The notes beneath the pieces are model-generated. The model worked only from the letters and a program-made list of their open reading frames with translations. It was not told the origin of the DNA and ran no database searches. The translations under genes were made by a program, and so were the position numbers. Source: Sacculina carcini (lineage: Eukaryota; Arthropoda; Thecostraca; Sacculinidae). Taken from it: a stretch of DNA of 64,000 bases. Location: NCBI GenBank assembly GCA_916048095.2, contig OU696588.1:4846001-4910000 (forward strand). Reading direction: 5' to 3'. Below are positions 1 through 12,185 of this stretch, piece by piece (within the stretch, counting starts at the first letter, position 1; the number at the start of each line of letters is the position of its first letter).

Positions 1-70
1 ATTATATAAAAAACTAGATTTTTGGACTTAAATATTTATTGCCTTAAATTTGTATTCGTTTTGTTTTATT

Positions 71-105
71 AATTGTTCCGGTGGACGGCCGGGTTTAAAT
101 GATAG
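71..105 (+). mobile_element. Helitron-like 3'-end remnant
   Basis: The stretch GTTCCGGTGGACGGCCGGGTTTAAATG resembles in layout the hairpin-plus-tail found many times at 14-24 kb (GTTCCGCACGACGGGCGGG followed by TTTAAATGCTAG). The final CTAG is changed to GATAG here, so this is at best a decayed relative. Confidence 0.35.
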
Positions 106-167
106 TAAAGTTATAGATTTTACAAGAAGTAGATTGTACCTGTACCTGTTCAATGATAACAGCATTG

Positions 168-500
168 TACCAGTGACACGACAGCGTGTACATTGTACCA
201 GTGACACGACAGCGTGTACATTGTACCAGTGACACGACAGCGTGTACATTGTACCAGTGACACGACAGCGTGTACATTGTACCAGTGACACGACAGCGTG
301 TACATTGTACCAGTGACACGACAGCGTGTACATTGTACCAGTGACACGATAGCGTGTACATTGTACCAGTGACACGACAGTGTGTACATTGTACCAGTGA
401 CACGACAGCGTGTACATTGTACCAATGACACGACAGCGTGTACATTGTACCAGTGACACGACAGCGTGTACATTGTACCAGTGACACAACATCGTGTACA
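168..500. repeat. 28-bp minisatellite, about 12 copies
   Basis: Near-identical 28-bp units each contain ACCAGTGACACGAC followed by AGCGTGTACATTGT. Only scattered single-base variants are seen. The unit lacks stop codons in several frames, so long Cys/Val-rich open frames appear on the minus strand; these follow from the repeat and are not genes. The first half of the unit differs by one base from the 14-bp units at 4.5 and 7.9 kb. Confidence 0.95.
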
Positions 501-759
501 TTGTCCATCATATTTGGCTTGGTAGCGCCATGGTCCTTGTCGCCACAGGCTGACTATTAAGGACGAAATCGGCGCACTCACTCGAGGTCAACTACTTGTC
601 CACTTGACCTGCGCTGACACGGGGTCATGCGTGACTGGGTAATTACTCGGCGTTTACACAGAGCTTGTTAATTAATAGCTGCGCGTTCAAGTGTTCAGCT
701 CCAGTTTGCACGAGACTGGAGTGAAAAATGTGTAGCGGTCGTGATGTTAGAGTGATCAT

Positions 760-2610
760 TAGGGCTGTCAAAAGTTAATAAAGTTACTTTTTCACCTAAA
801 GGTCACTTTGTCATAAGCTACCTAAAACTGCATGAAAAACTTGTGTACAATAATTATTAAAAAAGTTATTAGGTTACCAAAAGTTACTTTTTCATCGTTA
901 GGTTACTTTTTTTGCTTTTAGGTTACTTTTTTATCGTCAGGTTACATTTTGTTATTTTTCTTGTTATTAGGTAAGTTTACCACGAAGTTTGGTGACTTTT
1001 TGCAGATAAGAGGCACAAAAACGGTATATATGAGGATAAAATAGGAAAGGAGATGGAATATTAGGTCTGAAGATCAAGAAATGTAAACATTTCTGCTGTT
1101 AGGATTTAGCAATTGATATGCACCTTAATATCTCTGCTACTCGATATTTATACGTTTTTGGGTACGCAGGATAGCGTCATACCATTTTAGGAGATTTCCA
1201 CATACCGGAGGATGTACCCAACCCATATTATTATTATTCTAGACATACAGCCTAGATATTTAGAGTCTAGATATTTTGTGCTTTGTGTTCTGGCCTTACA
1301 AGTCTAATATGATACCTATCATATATTCCCTAGCATTTAGACCCACCTTGCATTCTATATTTCTACATTACACCTATATTTAAAGATAAAATATATTAAT
1401 GATTATGCTAGGTTGAGCACAAGCGTATAAATCGGATGAACCGGATGTTTCGATATCCAAGTTCGAGTCACACATGAAGCAGCTGCTGATTGATGAGATA
1501 TTGTTTTCTTTCATTTTTCTGTGTTTTCACGTGAACTTCACTTGTTATTTAATTGTGTGTACATATGTTCCGTACTTTTTCGTTCTATCTTTGAATTCAT
1601 TATCTTTTTTGTTCAAATTGGTATTTTATACTTTAATTGTAGTGTTGAATTGTGTGTGATGCACATAATGTATTGTTTGTCCAAATGTCAAGCAAACAAG
1701 CCACTGCGGCTTATTCCATAATTTCCAATTTATGTGTCTTGTAAATGTTGCAGCCAAATACATGAATGAATTTATACGAATTTCTGAATTTATACGATGT
1801 CGTGAGATGTTTGGAGCGTGGTATAGTGCGATGTGTGAGCTCTCTATACCAGATACTGAACTGTAGCACTTGACAGTATGTATTTACTTGAACAGGAATT
1901 AGCTCGTGATTTTCAGGGCGTGAGATAGCGCCATTTTTCCACGTTTGACATTTATAAGACTGTGAGCACAGGGTGCTACATATGGGAGGACGCATTCACA
2001 CATGCAGTGTTTAGGCTCACACTAATATTCAAGCTGTAGTACGTGATATTTGATAAAAAGTTTCATTGAAACAATATAAAGAACATTATTGCGACCATTA
2101 CTAAAAATATTTACATGTGCAATTAGTGTATTTCACTTCTGTATTAGCTTTCCACTTTAAATTATATTCTGATGGTTAAACTCCTTGTTGCGATGTTAGC
2201 CAAATATTATTAAGTCACTTTTGGTGGTTTGTTGTAAAAATGGTACCAGATCGGAGAGAGGACGGAAAAATAGTACCAACTCGGAAAAAGGATAGAAAAG
2301 AAGGACTGGTGTATTTTCTTCCTTCAGAATTGCAAACAGAAATTGACCATTTTTGAATGAGGTTATTTTTAGGTTACTTTTTACAGGCTATTAGGTTAGT
2401 TGTTATGTTCACAAACAAACAATAAACAACCCGTGTATTTCATATAGCGCACTAATTAGCAAAGGCGTGATCAACATGTGATAAAGCAATACAAAAGTGA
2501 TAATAACATTAAAACTCATAGGTTATTTTTAGGTTACCTTTTTAGGTTACCTTTTCTCGAAAATAAAGTTACTTTTTTGTGATTTTTAGGTTACTTTTTT
2601 GACAGCCCTA
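760..2610. mobile_element. Non-autonomous hAT-like DNA transposon with 8-bp target duplication
   Basis: The left end TAGGGCTGTCAAAAG and the right end CTTTTTTGACAGCCCTA are inverted repeats. They are flanked by the 8-bp direct repeat GTGATCAT at 752-759 and 2611-2618. Both subterminal regions carry several copies of AGGTTACTTTTT. An 8-bp duplication with a TAGGG/CAGGG-type end is the hAT pattern. No transposase frame is visible inside: the longest open frames are under 100 codons and unrecognisable. The perfect target duplication suggests a fairly recent insertion. Confidence 0.8.
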
Positions 2611-2618
2611 GTGATCAT

Positions 2619-3527
2619 CTCACAAGATGCTGGATGCTTATTGGTATCACCGCTGTCATCAGAACGTGTATATAACAGTATTACCATGACAGTCATGTCA
2701 TATTATGCAAGATTTTCTCATGAGATTTGTTGATAAAAATATAAATATATCTCTTTTAAGAAGACCACAAACGTTTGGAAGAAACAAAAACATATAGAAG
2801 ATTACAAAGATATAAATTGTGCCGTGGATAAATAGTTAGTAAATTGGCTCGAAATAGGAAAAATTAACAGAAAAAGTTATACTTTCACTAAAAATATTTA
2901 AACTTAATCAATATGTACAATACAGGTTGAAGTAGAAAATTCAAAATAACGATTTAATACGCTGCCTGTTTAATTGATCAACTTCTGAATCAACTTCTGA
3001 ATCGGTAAAAATTCGGATCTGGTAATTTGGGTGTGGTACACGCGCACACGTAACTGGTGATGGTACCTTTGGTTTGTTCAGGTGTGAAAGTTCTCACGAA
3101 ACACGCGCTCACACACACACACACACACAAACATGCACTGGGGACGAAATACCTGCCTGTATGTGTGTGTGTGTGTATTTGTGTGTGAGTATGTGTATTG
3201 TCCCTGTGGCCATAAACCAGTTGACTTTTTTTGGCCCAGCAGAAGTGCTCTTTAAATGCACCCGCATCGTCAACAGGTATCATCGTGGGACCGGCAGCGT
3301 CTGTGTGCGTGTGTGTGTGTGTGTGCGCGTGTATGTTGGCATATGTATGCTTACATGAGTGTCGGTGTGCATTGGTGCGGTATGCTCGATTTAGCACAAT
3401 AGAAACTCAGCGCAAAATAAAACTATTATTTGAGTTGTTATCATAAAGATGCTTCATTACGCGTGACTTTTGCGTTAGGCCACCTTCAGGCGCACACAAT
3501 GACGATGTCTTATACGGGGAACATATA
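2619..3527. other. No gene seen; CA/TG microsatellites
   Basis: AT-rich sequence with a (CA)n tract near 3111-3129 and TG tracts near 3163-3200 and 3301-3330. Open frames over these tracts are Thr-His or Cys-Val repeats, as expected from dinucleotide repeats. Confidence 0.6.
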
Positions 3528-3920
3528 CCGTATGCCCTCACCATCAAGTCCATGCCACTTATCAGGCCTGAAATACTAGGTTTTTAGTAGTAAGGTCCAA
3601 TAAGCCCAGTCAAAATGTGAACTTTTATCCGGTAGTATTTTTCTATTGCTCTGTTTGTTCCACATATGGAATATGTTGAAAAATCCGTCCTTTCCTATCA
3701 TTTACGTGTTAATTTACGTTTTTCATCAAACTATTGCACATATTTGTACTTTATCAACATTGATATAATTCATACTATAATGAAGCTTGTTGGTTTGGAT
3801 AAATAAAAAGTTGGATATGTTTACCCTGTGAAATAGTTCTGACCATTAAGCCCACCACGGAAAATATGCAGTATAATTTTTGATTGAAATACGGGCTTGA
3901 CGCCCGGCATCTACGGTATT
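3528..3920 (+). mobile_element. Dispersed ~390-bp repeat family, copy 1
   Basis: Shares long similarity with 44084-44525 (inverted) and 58850-59235, including CATTTACGTGTTAATTTACG and the CACATATTTGTACTTTATCA stretch. The left end ATACCGTATGCC and the right end GGCATCTACGGTAT look like imperfect inverted repeats, which suggests a MITE-like element. No coding content. Confidence 0.6.
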
Positions 3921-4059
3921 TATATAATTTCCATCATAGTTCGTTAGAAAAGTTATTTTGTTAAACATAATTCCCGATGTTATCAATAACAGACAACAGA
4001 ATTTCCGTGCACGCGCAGATTAGCTTGATATTGCATATGTCGTAAAATGTCTATTTGAA

Positions 4060-4352
4060 CGACATGTCGTTTTATTTTTCAAGTCTTTTCCCGTAGTATC
4101 GTTCAATTAGAGGGTGCCGCTTTATTTTTCTGATGGCTGGTCAGAATTTTGCCAATATACGGTAAATTGTATGGTTGAAAAAACCAGGTAAAGTATGCAT
4201 ATTTATTCAACAAAACACAGAAATACAGGGTGGTTAATGGTAAGTAATCACAAATTCACTAATAAAAATCAGTCAGTCATGGCTATTGCCAAATTAGAGG
4301 AATTAATCAGTGGCGCTTAATTAGAGCTGCCGTTCAATTATAGGTTTTACTG
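4060..4352. mobile_element. Possible Tigger/pogo-like terminal fragment
   Basis: Read on the minus strand the right end begins TACAGTAAAACCTATAATTG, which resembles the CAGTAAAACC ends and TA target of Tc1/pogo/Tigger elements as I recall them. Motifs such as GTTCAATTAGAGG and CTTAATTAGAGC repeat inside. I did not find a matching left end. Confidence 0.3.
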
Positions 4353-4511
4353 TAGATATGATGTTGATGTCGTCTGACAGCGAACAATGCTGACAAACTG
4401 TAAGAGGCGGTGTGTGTTTGAGTCATGCGCGTGCTAGATGCACGAGCACAGTGGGTCTCAGTCACCACACACCACTGATACTGTGGAATTTCTCATAACA
4501 GCTGCATGAAA

Positions 4512-5745
4512 CCGCCACCACTGACACGACACCACTGACACGACACCACTGACACGACATCACTGACACGACACCACTGACACGACATCACTAACACGAC
4601 ATCACTGACACGACACCACTGACACCACACCACTGACATGACACCACTGACACGACACCACTGACACGACATCACTGACACAACACCACTGACACGACAC
4701 CACTGACACGACATCACTGACACAACACCACTGACACGACATCACTGACACGACATCACTGACACGACACCACTGACACAACACCACTGACACGCCACCA
4801 CTGACATGACATCACTGACACAACACCACTGACACGGCACCACTGACACGCCACCACTGACACGACACCACTGACACACGACACCACTGACACGACACCA
4901 CTGACACGACACCACTGACATGACACCACTGACACGACACCACTGACATGACACCATTGATACGACATCACTGACACTACATCACGGACACGACACCACT
5001 GACACGACATCACTGACACGACACCACTGACACGACATCACTGACACGACACCACTGACACGCCACCACTGACACGACACCACTGACACGACACCACTGA
5101 CACGACACCACTGACACGACACCACTGACACGACATCACTGACACGACATCACTGACACGACATCACTGACACGACACCACTGACACGACACCACTGACA
5201 CGACACTACTGACACACGACATCACTGACACGATATCACTGACACGAAACCACTGACACGACACCACTCACACGACACCACTGACACGACATCACTGACA
5301 CGAAATCACTGACACGATAACACTGACACGACACCACTGACACGACACCACTGACACGACACCACTGACACGACACCACTGGCACGACACCACTGACACG
5401 ACATCACTGACACGACACCACTGACACGACATCACTGACACGACATCACTGACACGACACCACTGACATGACATCACTGACACGACACCACTGACATGAC
5501 ACCACTGACACGACATCACTGACACGACACCACTGACATCACACCACTGACATGACACCACTGACACGACACCACTGACACGACATCACTGACATGACAC
5601 CACTGACACGACACCACTGACATGACACCACTGACACGACACCACTGACACGACACCACTGACACGACACCACTGACACGACACCACTGTCACGACATCA
5701 CTGACACGACACCACTGACACGACACCCCTGACACTCCACTGGAT
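4512..5745. repeat. 14-bp minisatellite, roughly 88 copies
   Basis: Tandem units of CACTGACACGACAC, with common variants CATCACTGACACGA, ACATGACACC and ACACAACACC. The same satellite recurs at 7872-8910. Reverse-strand open frames (SVVSCQWCRVS repeats) are by-products of a unit without stop codons. Confidence 0.95.
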
Positions 5746-5785
5746 TAGTGAAATGTACCACAGTTGAAGTGAAATATTGTTAGAC

Positions 5786-5960
5786 CAGTGGTTCTCAACT
5801 TTTTCAAATCATTCAGTTCTCACACCCCCTTGATGGATGTTTGATGGTTTTATGAAAGAGATAAAAATACAAATGACGTAATAACAAAACTCTTATTCAA
5901 TATTCTTTCATAAAGCATAATGTGTCTTATGTTTCCTTTGATAATTTCCAATAACAAATA
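5786..5960. mobile_element. hAT-like terminal remnant
   Basis: CAGTGGTTCTCAACTTTTTC resembles hAT/Charlie-type inverted repeats. The following ~170 bp, including AAATGACGTAATAACAAAA, is similar to the better preserved element at 48805-49152. No opposite end was found here. Confidence 0.5.
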
Positions 5961-7350
5961 TAAAGCACAGGAATAAAATATAAAGCACAGCACAGGAACT
6001 TCCTCTTCATCCTTCCTCTCCCTACTTCCTCTTCATCCTTTAGTAGATTTTTTTCCTCACTTCGTAAATATCTTTTTGCTAATTTTTTTTATCCCACTTC
6101 TCGCACGCTTACACCTTACGCTTCCCTATGACTCTAATTTACAATTACTTATGTTTTTACTTATTTTCATTTTATCTATCTCTATTATTATTAATTTTTT
6201 TTCCTTTCTGTGAATTTTCTACTTCTTTTCTCACATCTTGATATCGTGTACTGTTGTTTCTCATTGTTGTCTCTTTCGCGCTTGTTTCTGTGTGAGCGCT
6301 ATACAGATACATTGTTGTTGTTGTTGTAGGAGATATATTTCTTAAATTTTTCACAAGAATCCTCGCACCTCTTACGAAGCAAGTCCGTAACCCCGGGTGT
6401 AACCCCAGGCGTGCGAGAACCCCCGTATTAAACAGAAGGGAACAAGCTGATGCCCTGCAGTGTGTTCACAATACATTGCTTCTTCTAGTGCAGTAATCAT
6501 CAGTCTGTGAGGAATCGAGGAGTTCTCAAGTGAGAAATTAAAGGTCGGACAGAAGGATGGATGTGTGTTTTTATCAATCTTAAATCGTGTAATTTTGTTT
6601 ATAGTAATCTGTAATTTATAGTAATTTATAGTAAGTATCTCTGACATTTAATTTGGTGAATCGAGTGAATATATTGGATTTCATCATTTGGAATTCCAGC
6701 TACCAGCTGCTAATCTGTTTGGACAGGTTCTGTTTCTGCTACCTCATCTTTGATGTTTACTTTCTCTCGTGCTCATATTTGTTGTTTCCTATATGTGTTG
6801 CACAATTCTTCTATCCTTTTGTGCCTGCTTATCTTTTTGGTGTTTTGTTTAGCTACATTCTCTTAGTCGCGCCTCTGTTTTGTGTTTTGTGCGCCATATT
6901 AAATATATGTTGTTGTTATTGTTATTTCTCAGCGCTGATGTGAACAGTCAAGAGATGGCTCATTGAGAAGTGGGCAATCAGAGGAAAAACTCTACCAACT
7001 CCTGTTCTCGTCGAATATTCCGTCTTGTCTCGAGATGATTTGCAGTGACAGGAAGCTGGCAGCTCGGTGGTCAATGTTAATTTGTCAATTATGAGGAGTT
7101 GGGTGCCTGTGTGTTGCTCGAGACACCACTGCTTAGTTCCGGAAATTAACAGGATGATGAGAGCGCGCGCTCACCATGTGTCACTTTCTCGACCCTCTTC
7201 TCATCAGCCTGTCTGGTCTCACACAGTGTGATTTGTGCTTCAAGCAACTTCCGTGCTATTCACATCCTAATTATCAACACTAGCTGGCTGGAAAAATCAG
7301 CTCGGAAGTACATAATGTGCTTGTGACTTTTTGCGTGTTGCCTGTGTGTT

Positions 7351-7393
<43 letters not shown>

Positions 7394-7869
7394 AAGCTGG
7401 TTTGAGAATGCTGTCAGTGTTTTTCTGGCGAAGAAAGCCAGCACATTCATTGCGAGTGTGAAAATCACAGCTGGAATTGGTCAAGTGCGGCTCAAACTGG
7501 CATCATTAACAAGTGCTCTCATTACCATTATAATATTGCCAAACAACATATGATATTCTGATGTCAGTTTCCACATTGTATGTTGGATCTACTGCGTATG
7601 CCATGTGGATATCTCCCTAATGCACTGCAATAACATCTTCTATCCCAAGCAGAAATAGTATTTGTTTTCGATCAGGGCTGGATAATTTTTCACTATGCTT
7701 GTTTTTACTATGATAGTTGGTTTTAAGCGATTTTTCCACTGATATTTGATAATTTGACCAGCAGGACACATACCAGTGTTTGTTATCCTGTTAATTAAAT
7801 AAAATTGAGTAAACGATCATTTTACCTCCAATGGAATTATACATGCTATTTGCAATCCTAGATGACACA
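5961..7869. other. No gene seen; retroelement-tail-like sequence and (TG)n
   Basis: Contains GAGCGCTATACAGATACATTG with (TTG)n near 6296-6327 and GCGCCATATTAAATATATG with (TTG)n near 6890-6920, which look like 3' tails of LINE or SINE copies. It also holds a (TG)n tract at 7349-7391. Open frames up to 96 codons are unrecognisable. Confidence 0.5.
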
Positions 7870-7871
7870 TC

Positions 7872-8910
7872 ACTAACACACTACCACTGACACGACACCA
7901 CTGACACGACACCACTGACACGACATTACTGACACGACACCACTGACACGACACCACTGACACGACATCACTGACACAACACCACTGACACAACACCACT
8001 GACACGACATCACTGACACGACACCACTGACACGACATTACTGACACAACACCACTGACACGACACCACTGACACGACATCACTGACACAACACCACTGA
8101 CACAACACCACTGACACGACACCACTGACACGACATTACTGACACAACACCACTGACACGACACCACTGACACGACATCACTGACACAACACCACTGACA
8201 CGACACCACTGACACGACACCACTGACACGACACCACTGACACGACACCACTGACACAACACCACTGACATGACACCACTGACACGACACCACTGACACG
8301 ACATCACTGACACGACACCACTGACACGACACCACTGACACAACACTACTGACACGACACCACTGACACGACAGCACTGACACACGACACCACTGACACG
8401 ACACCACTGACACGACACCACTGACACGATATCACTGACACGACACCACTGACACGACATCACTGACACGACATCACTGACACGACACCACTGACACGAC
8501 ATTACTGACACAGCACCACTGACACGACACCACTGACACGACATCACTGACACGACACCACTGACACGACATTACTGACACAACACCACTGACACGGCAC
8601 CACTGACACGACATCACTGACACAACACCACTGACACAACACCACTGACACGACACCACTGACACGACAATACTGACACAACACCACTGACACGACACCA
8701 CTGACACGACATCACTGACACAACACCACTGACACGACACCACTGACACGACACCACTGACACGACACCACTGACACGACACCACTGACACAACACCACT
8801 GACATGACACCACTGACACGACACCACTGACACAACACCACTGACACGACATCACTGACACCACACCACTGACACCACACCACTGACACGACACCACTGA
8901 CACGACACTA
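7872..8910. repeat. Second 14-bp minisatellite, same family, roughly 74 copies
   Basis: Same CACTGACACGACAC unit and variant set as 4512-5745, separated from it by about 2.1 kb of unrelated sequence. The longest reverse open frame (198 codons) reflects the repeat period and shows no protein character. Confidence 0.95.
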
Positions 8911-9223
8911 GAGACGCGACCAGATCTGCTATTATCCAATCATGTGTATCGTGCAGCTTCTGCTCATCTCCCGCCATGAAACATGCACCCAGACACACAC
9001 ACACACACGCACACACACACGCATACCAATACACAGTGATTGCACTGTCGATCGTGACTGCACTCTGACGGCGCGTGCACTGTGTGTTTGTATGTGTGTC
9101 TGTGTGTTGTCTGCAAAAACACTTGCCTCCCGCCAAAACTATGTACAATAAGTAGCCGTATTGTCACGATCTGCACACGGGCGCGCACACACACACACAC
9201 ACAGATTTGCTAGGGGATGTGTC

Positions 9224-9283
<60 letters not shown>

Positions 9284-9639
9284 GGTGGTGGTTTTTGCGC
9301 AGGTAAATTGGCAGTGCGGGTAATCTGGCAAACAGCCGCCACCACACAACACTGACAACAACCAAGACATCTCGCTACCCGCGCTACCCCAAACCAGTCT
9401 GTCTGTCTGTGTGTGTGTGTGTGTGTGTGTCTGTGTATGGGTGTGTGTGTGTGTCGGGTGCAGTTCACGGAGTAATCACGTGACCATACCATAGGGAAAA
9501 ATGCCAAATACAAGTGCAAAAACACTGCTGACAAAAATGAGCGTGCCAGCTCGGGGTCAGTGACCTGTCTTTCAGTGGCTGGTGCACAGACTCATTGACA
9601 CTTGTCTCCTGAATATTAGCTGCAAGACAAACTAACACC
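8911..9639. repeat. Cluster of CA and TG microsatellites
   Basis: (CA)n near 8995-9021 and 9186-9203, a nearly pure (TG)n at about 9226-9282, and further TG tracts at 9078-9110 and 9411-9455. No exon can be supported. Confidence 0.85.
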
Positions 9640-9937
9640 AAATAACACCAGTCAACGGTGTAGATTTGTGTCGAGGCTCGGGGGCATGGTAGCCAGCATG
9701 CATTAGTGTTCAAAGTTAACTCAGTTGGTTAATTGCACAGATTCCTCAACTATTTTATGCCTAGTCAATTACAACACACATTCCTCAATGAAAAGTATAT
9801 TACATATAATTGCATAAACACACACACACACTTGTCGTGTATTGTAACTGTACTGCTATGCTGATTTTGATGACAATCTACCAAATGAACTGAACTCAGC
9901 AGAATTATCCGGGGGTATCATTGAATATTCATACCCC
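9640..9937 (+). mobile_element. Dispersed repeat family B, copy 1
   Basis: Matches 35690-36075 in inverted orientation. Shared elements include GTAGATTTGTGTCGAGGCTC, CTGATTTTGATGACAAT and the TATCCGGGGGTAT end. No coding content is visible. Confidence 0.55.
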
Positions 9938-10173
9938 CACTGGCGGATCCAGGGGGAGGGGCTCAGGGGGATATATCCCTCCAAATGTTTCCATCAACTC
10001 CTCATAACCAAGAGGTTCACTAAAATGGGCCAAGGATAAGTATTTTTGTAGAATTTGTTGAGATAAGCATTATCGCAAAGCATATTCGCGCATAATGCGT
10101 TTGTAAATGTACGTATGTATATAACATTGGAAAAATTCAGCCCCCCAAAATTGCACTCTGGATTGGCTACTGC
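9938..10173. mobile_element. Small hAT-like MITE, family C, copy 1
   Basis: Begins CACTGGCGGATCCAGGGGG and ends CTCTGGATTGGCTACTGC, inverted-repeat style ends that recur at 40533-40758 in the opposite orientation (shared internal GTTATATCAACC/AATTTTGG.. features). Target duplications are not clear. Confidence 0.55.
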
Positions 10174-10388
10174 ATAATCCCAGCAAATTTGTCGTTAGTA
10201 GCTATCATCACATAGGGCCCATTTATATCACACTGATCCTTTTGAAACAGGATCGTAATATAACTTAGCTGACGCTGAATGCATTTGATTAAGCATTAGA
10301 ATAATGGAAGTCCCTGCTTCACAAATAACCTCAAGATAGAATAATACAAGCGTACATTTTTCAATGCATCCATTGACACTAGCTGGCA

Positions 10389-10706
10389 CTCAATAAGTAA
10401 ATATACGATATATCAATAAGTAAATATACGATATATCAATAAGTAAATATACGATATATCAATAAGTAAATATACGATATACCAATAAGTAAATATACGA
10501 TATATCAATAAGTAAATATACGATATACCAATAAGTAAATATACGATATATCAATAAGTAAATATACGATATATCAATAAGTAAATATACGATATATCAA
10601 CAAGTAAATATACGATATATCAATAAGTAAATATACGATATATCAATAAGTAAATATACGATATATCAATAAGTAAATATACGATATATCAATAAGTAAA
10701 TATACG
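10389..10706. repeat. 23-bp AT-rich satellite, about 14 copies
   Basis: Units of AATAAGTAAATATACGAT followed by ATATC are repeated almost without change; occasional variants are ATACC and CAAGTAA. Confidence 0.95.
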
Positions 10707-10761
10707 TATACATGTTTAACGAGTTTATATCCTTCCCCTCTGTCTTATGAGAGCAATGACC

Positions 10762-10762
<1 letters not shown>

Positions 10763-10832
<70 letters not shown>

Positions 10833-11125
10833 AGAAACGTCAATGCTGGGATACGTTTGTGATCGTTATGCGGCCTGCGATACGCTCCAGTAGTTACAAA
10901 TTGTACCACCAGACACACACACACACACACACAAACATACATACACACACACATGGTGAAAGATGCTCTCATGACATCGTTACACACACACATACATACT
11001 TGTTTATGTGAGTTTCTCATGCTCGTTTTGAGTAAAAATAAATCACAGCAAGACATGTGTGACTGAAAAATGGGAGACACACACACACACACACACATAC
11101 ACACACACACACACATACATATACA
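10763..11125. repeat. TA, TG and CA microsatellite cluster
   Basis: (TA)n at about 10764-10801 is followed directly by (TG)n at 10805-10832, then (CA)n at 10913-10932 and 11079-11115 with TA interruptions. Confidence 0.9.
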
Positions 11126-11134
11126 CATTTGGAC

Positions 11135-11625
11135 ATACACACTGGAGTACTCTGGGCCTGTCTGGACGCTATACAAAAGGAAATATATAACAAAATTAGA
11201 GAAGATTCAAAGAATATTTTCGAAAATGATCCCAGAATTAGAGAAATTACCATATGAAGACAGACTAAAAAGACTTGGCTTGAAGACACTGCAAGAACGG
11301 AGCGAGAGAGGAGATTTAATAGCCGTTTTCAAGTACTTGAATGAGTATGACACAGGATTTGACATTTCGGAATACAAACAAAAAGAAGGAAGACGAGGAC
11401 ACAACAGGAAACTAAAGAAAACGAGATGCCGCAGCGAATTGAGGAAATATGGCTTCCCGTTTAGCTGCATTACCAAGTGGAATTCTTTGAGCAATGATGT
11501 TGTGGCAGCCTCAACCATTAGTTCCTTTAAGTCGTTGCTGGACAAATGTGGCAATTGAGACGGGATAGCTCGAGCCATGCTCATCTCCCGTTAATTCAAT
11601 TCGGTGAGAACATGCACACACACAC
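11135..11625 (+). mobile_element. CR1/jockey-like LINE 3' end (RT C-terminal fragment)
   Basis: The frame to the stop at 11558 encodes a typical end of a non-LTR reverse-transcriptase polyprotein: IPELEKLPYEDRLKRLGL, the RERGDLI motif and a terminal KWNSL motif. After the stop comes GAGACGGGATAG, a CATCTCCCGT inverted partner, then GGTGAGAACATG and a (CA)n tract at about 11614-11632. The same 3' architecture occurs at 38560, 44795 and 57283. The copy is strongly 5'-truncated and begins in a CA-rich tract. Confidence 0.8.
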
Positions 11626-11632
11626 ACACACA

Positions 11633-12185
11633 AACATACACATGTAATGTTACACATACACATGTCCGTGTTACTGCGCCAATGTTCATCTTGTACATCT
11701 GCAATTTCGTCTTTGATGTTAGTATTAAAATTAGTTGATAAATTTCTTGATGCTTTGCAATCAATATTTTGTTATTGTAAGCCGCAATAGGCCTTATTTT
11801 GAACAAGATATGCTACTAAAAAATTATTAAGCAGCACATAATGGCGATTAACACATTCAACACTGTGTTGTTGTGTGTGAGTGTTTTAAATGATTGTTGT
11901 GTATGAGTGTTGTGAATGATTGTAGTGTGCGAGTTTTATGAATGAACCCGTGTTACGCGTGATTTTGTGATTATGTTCCTCTTTATGGTGGTATATTTTG
12001 TATTATTTATAAAATATTGTTGTGAAGATATACTTAGATTCTTATATGCTATTATTCATTATGTATATTCGTTCATCTGGGTGTTTTTTCTTGTCATTCA
12101 ACATTATGCCATTGGATATTTTGCGCACCTGTGTCAAATGATCGCTATATCTAATACAAATACAAATACAAATACTAAATCTATA
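11633..12185. other. No gene seen
   Basis: AT-rich sequence with a diverged GTTGTGTGTGAGTGTT repeat near 11868-11940 and ATACAAATAC repeats near 12150-12175. I see nothing codable. Confidence 0.5.

Noticed and set aside
168-500. CRISPR array
   Set aside because: Units are directly tandem without unique spacers, and the genome is clearly an animal's.
28-581. Minus-strand open frames of 138-157 codons over the 28-bp repeat
   Set aside because: Three frames are open at once because the repeat unit lacks stops; the proteins are pure repeat translations with no other support.
7317-7553. Frame ending KASTFIASVKITAGIGQVRLK as a ribosomal-protein-like exon
   Set aside because: The similarity is too faint, the upstream part is a (TG)n translation, and no splice sites fit convincingly.
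7817-8939. Minus-strand frames up to 198 codons over the 14-bp satellite (VVSVVSCQWCRVS repeats)
   Set aside because: Same reasoning: period 14 cycles through all frames and no unit contains a stop. No splice or start context.
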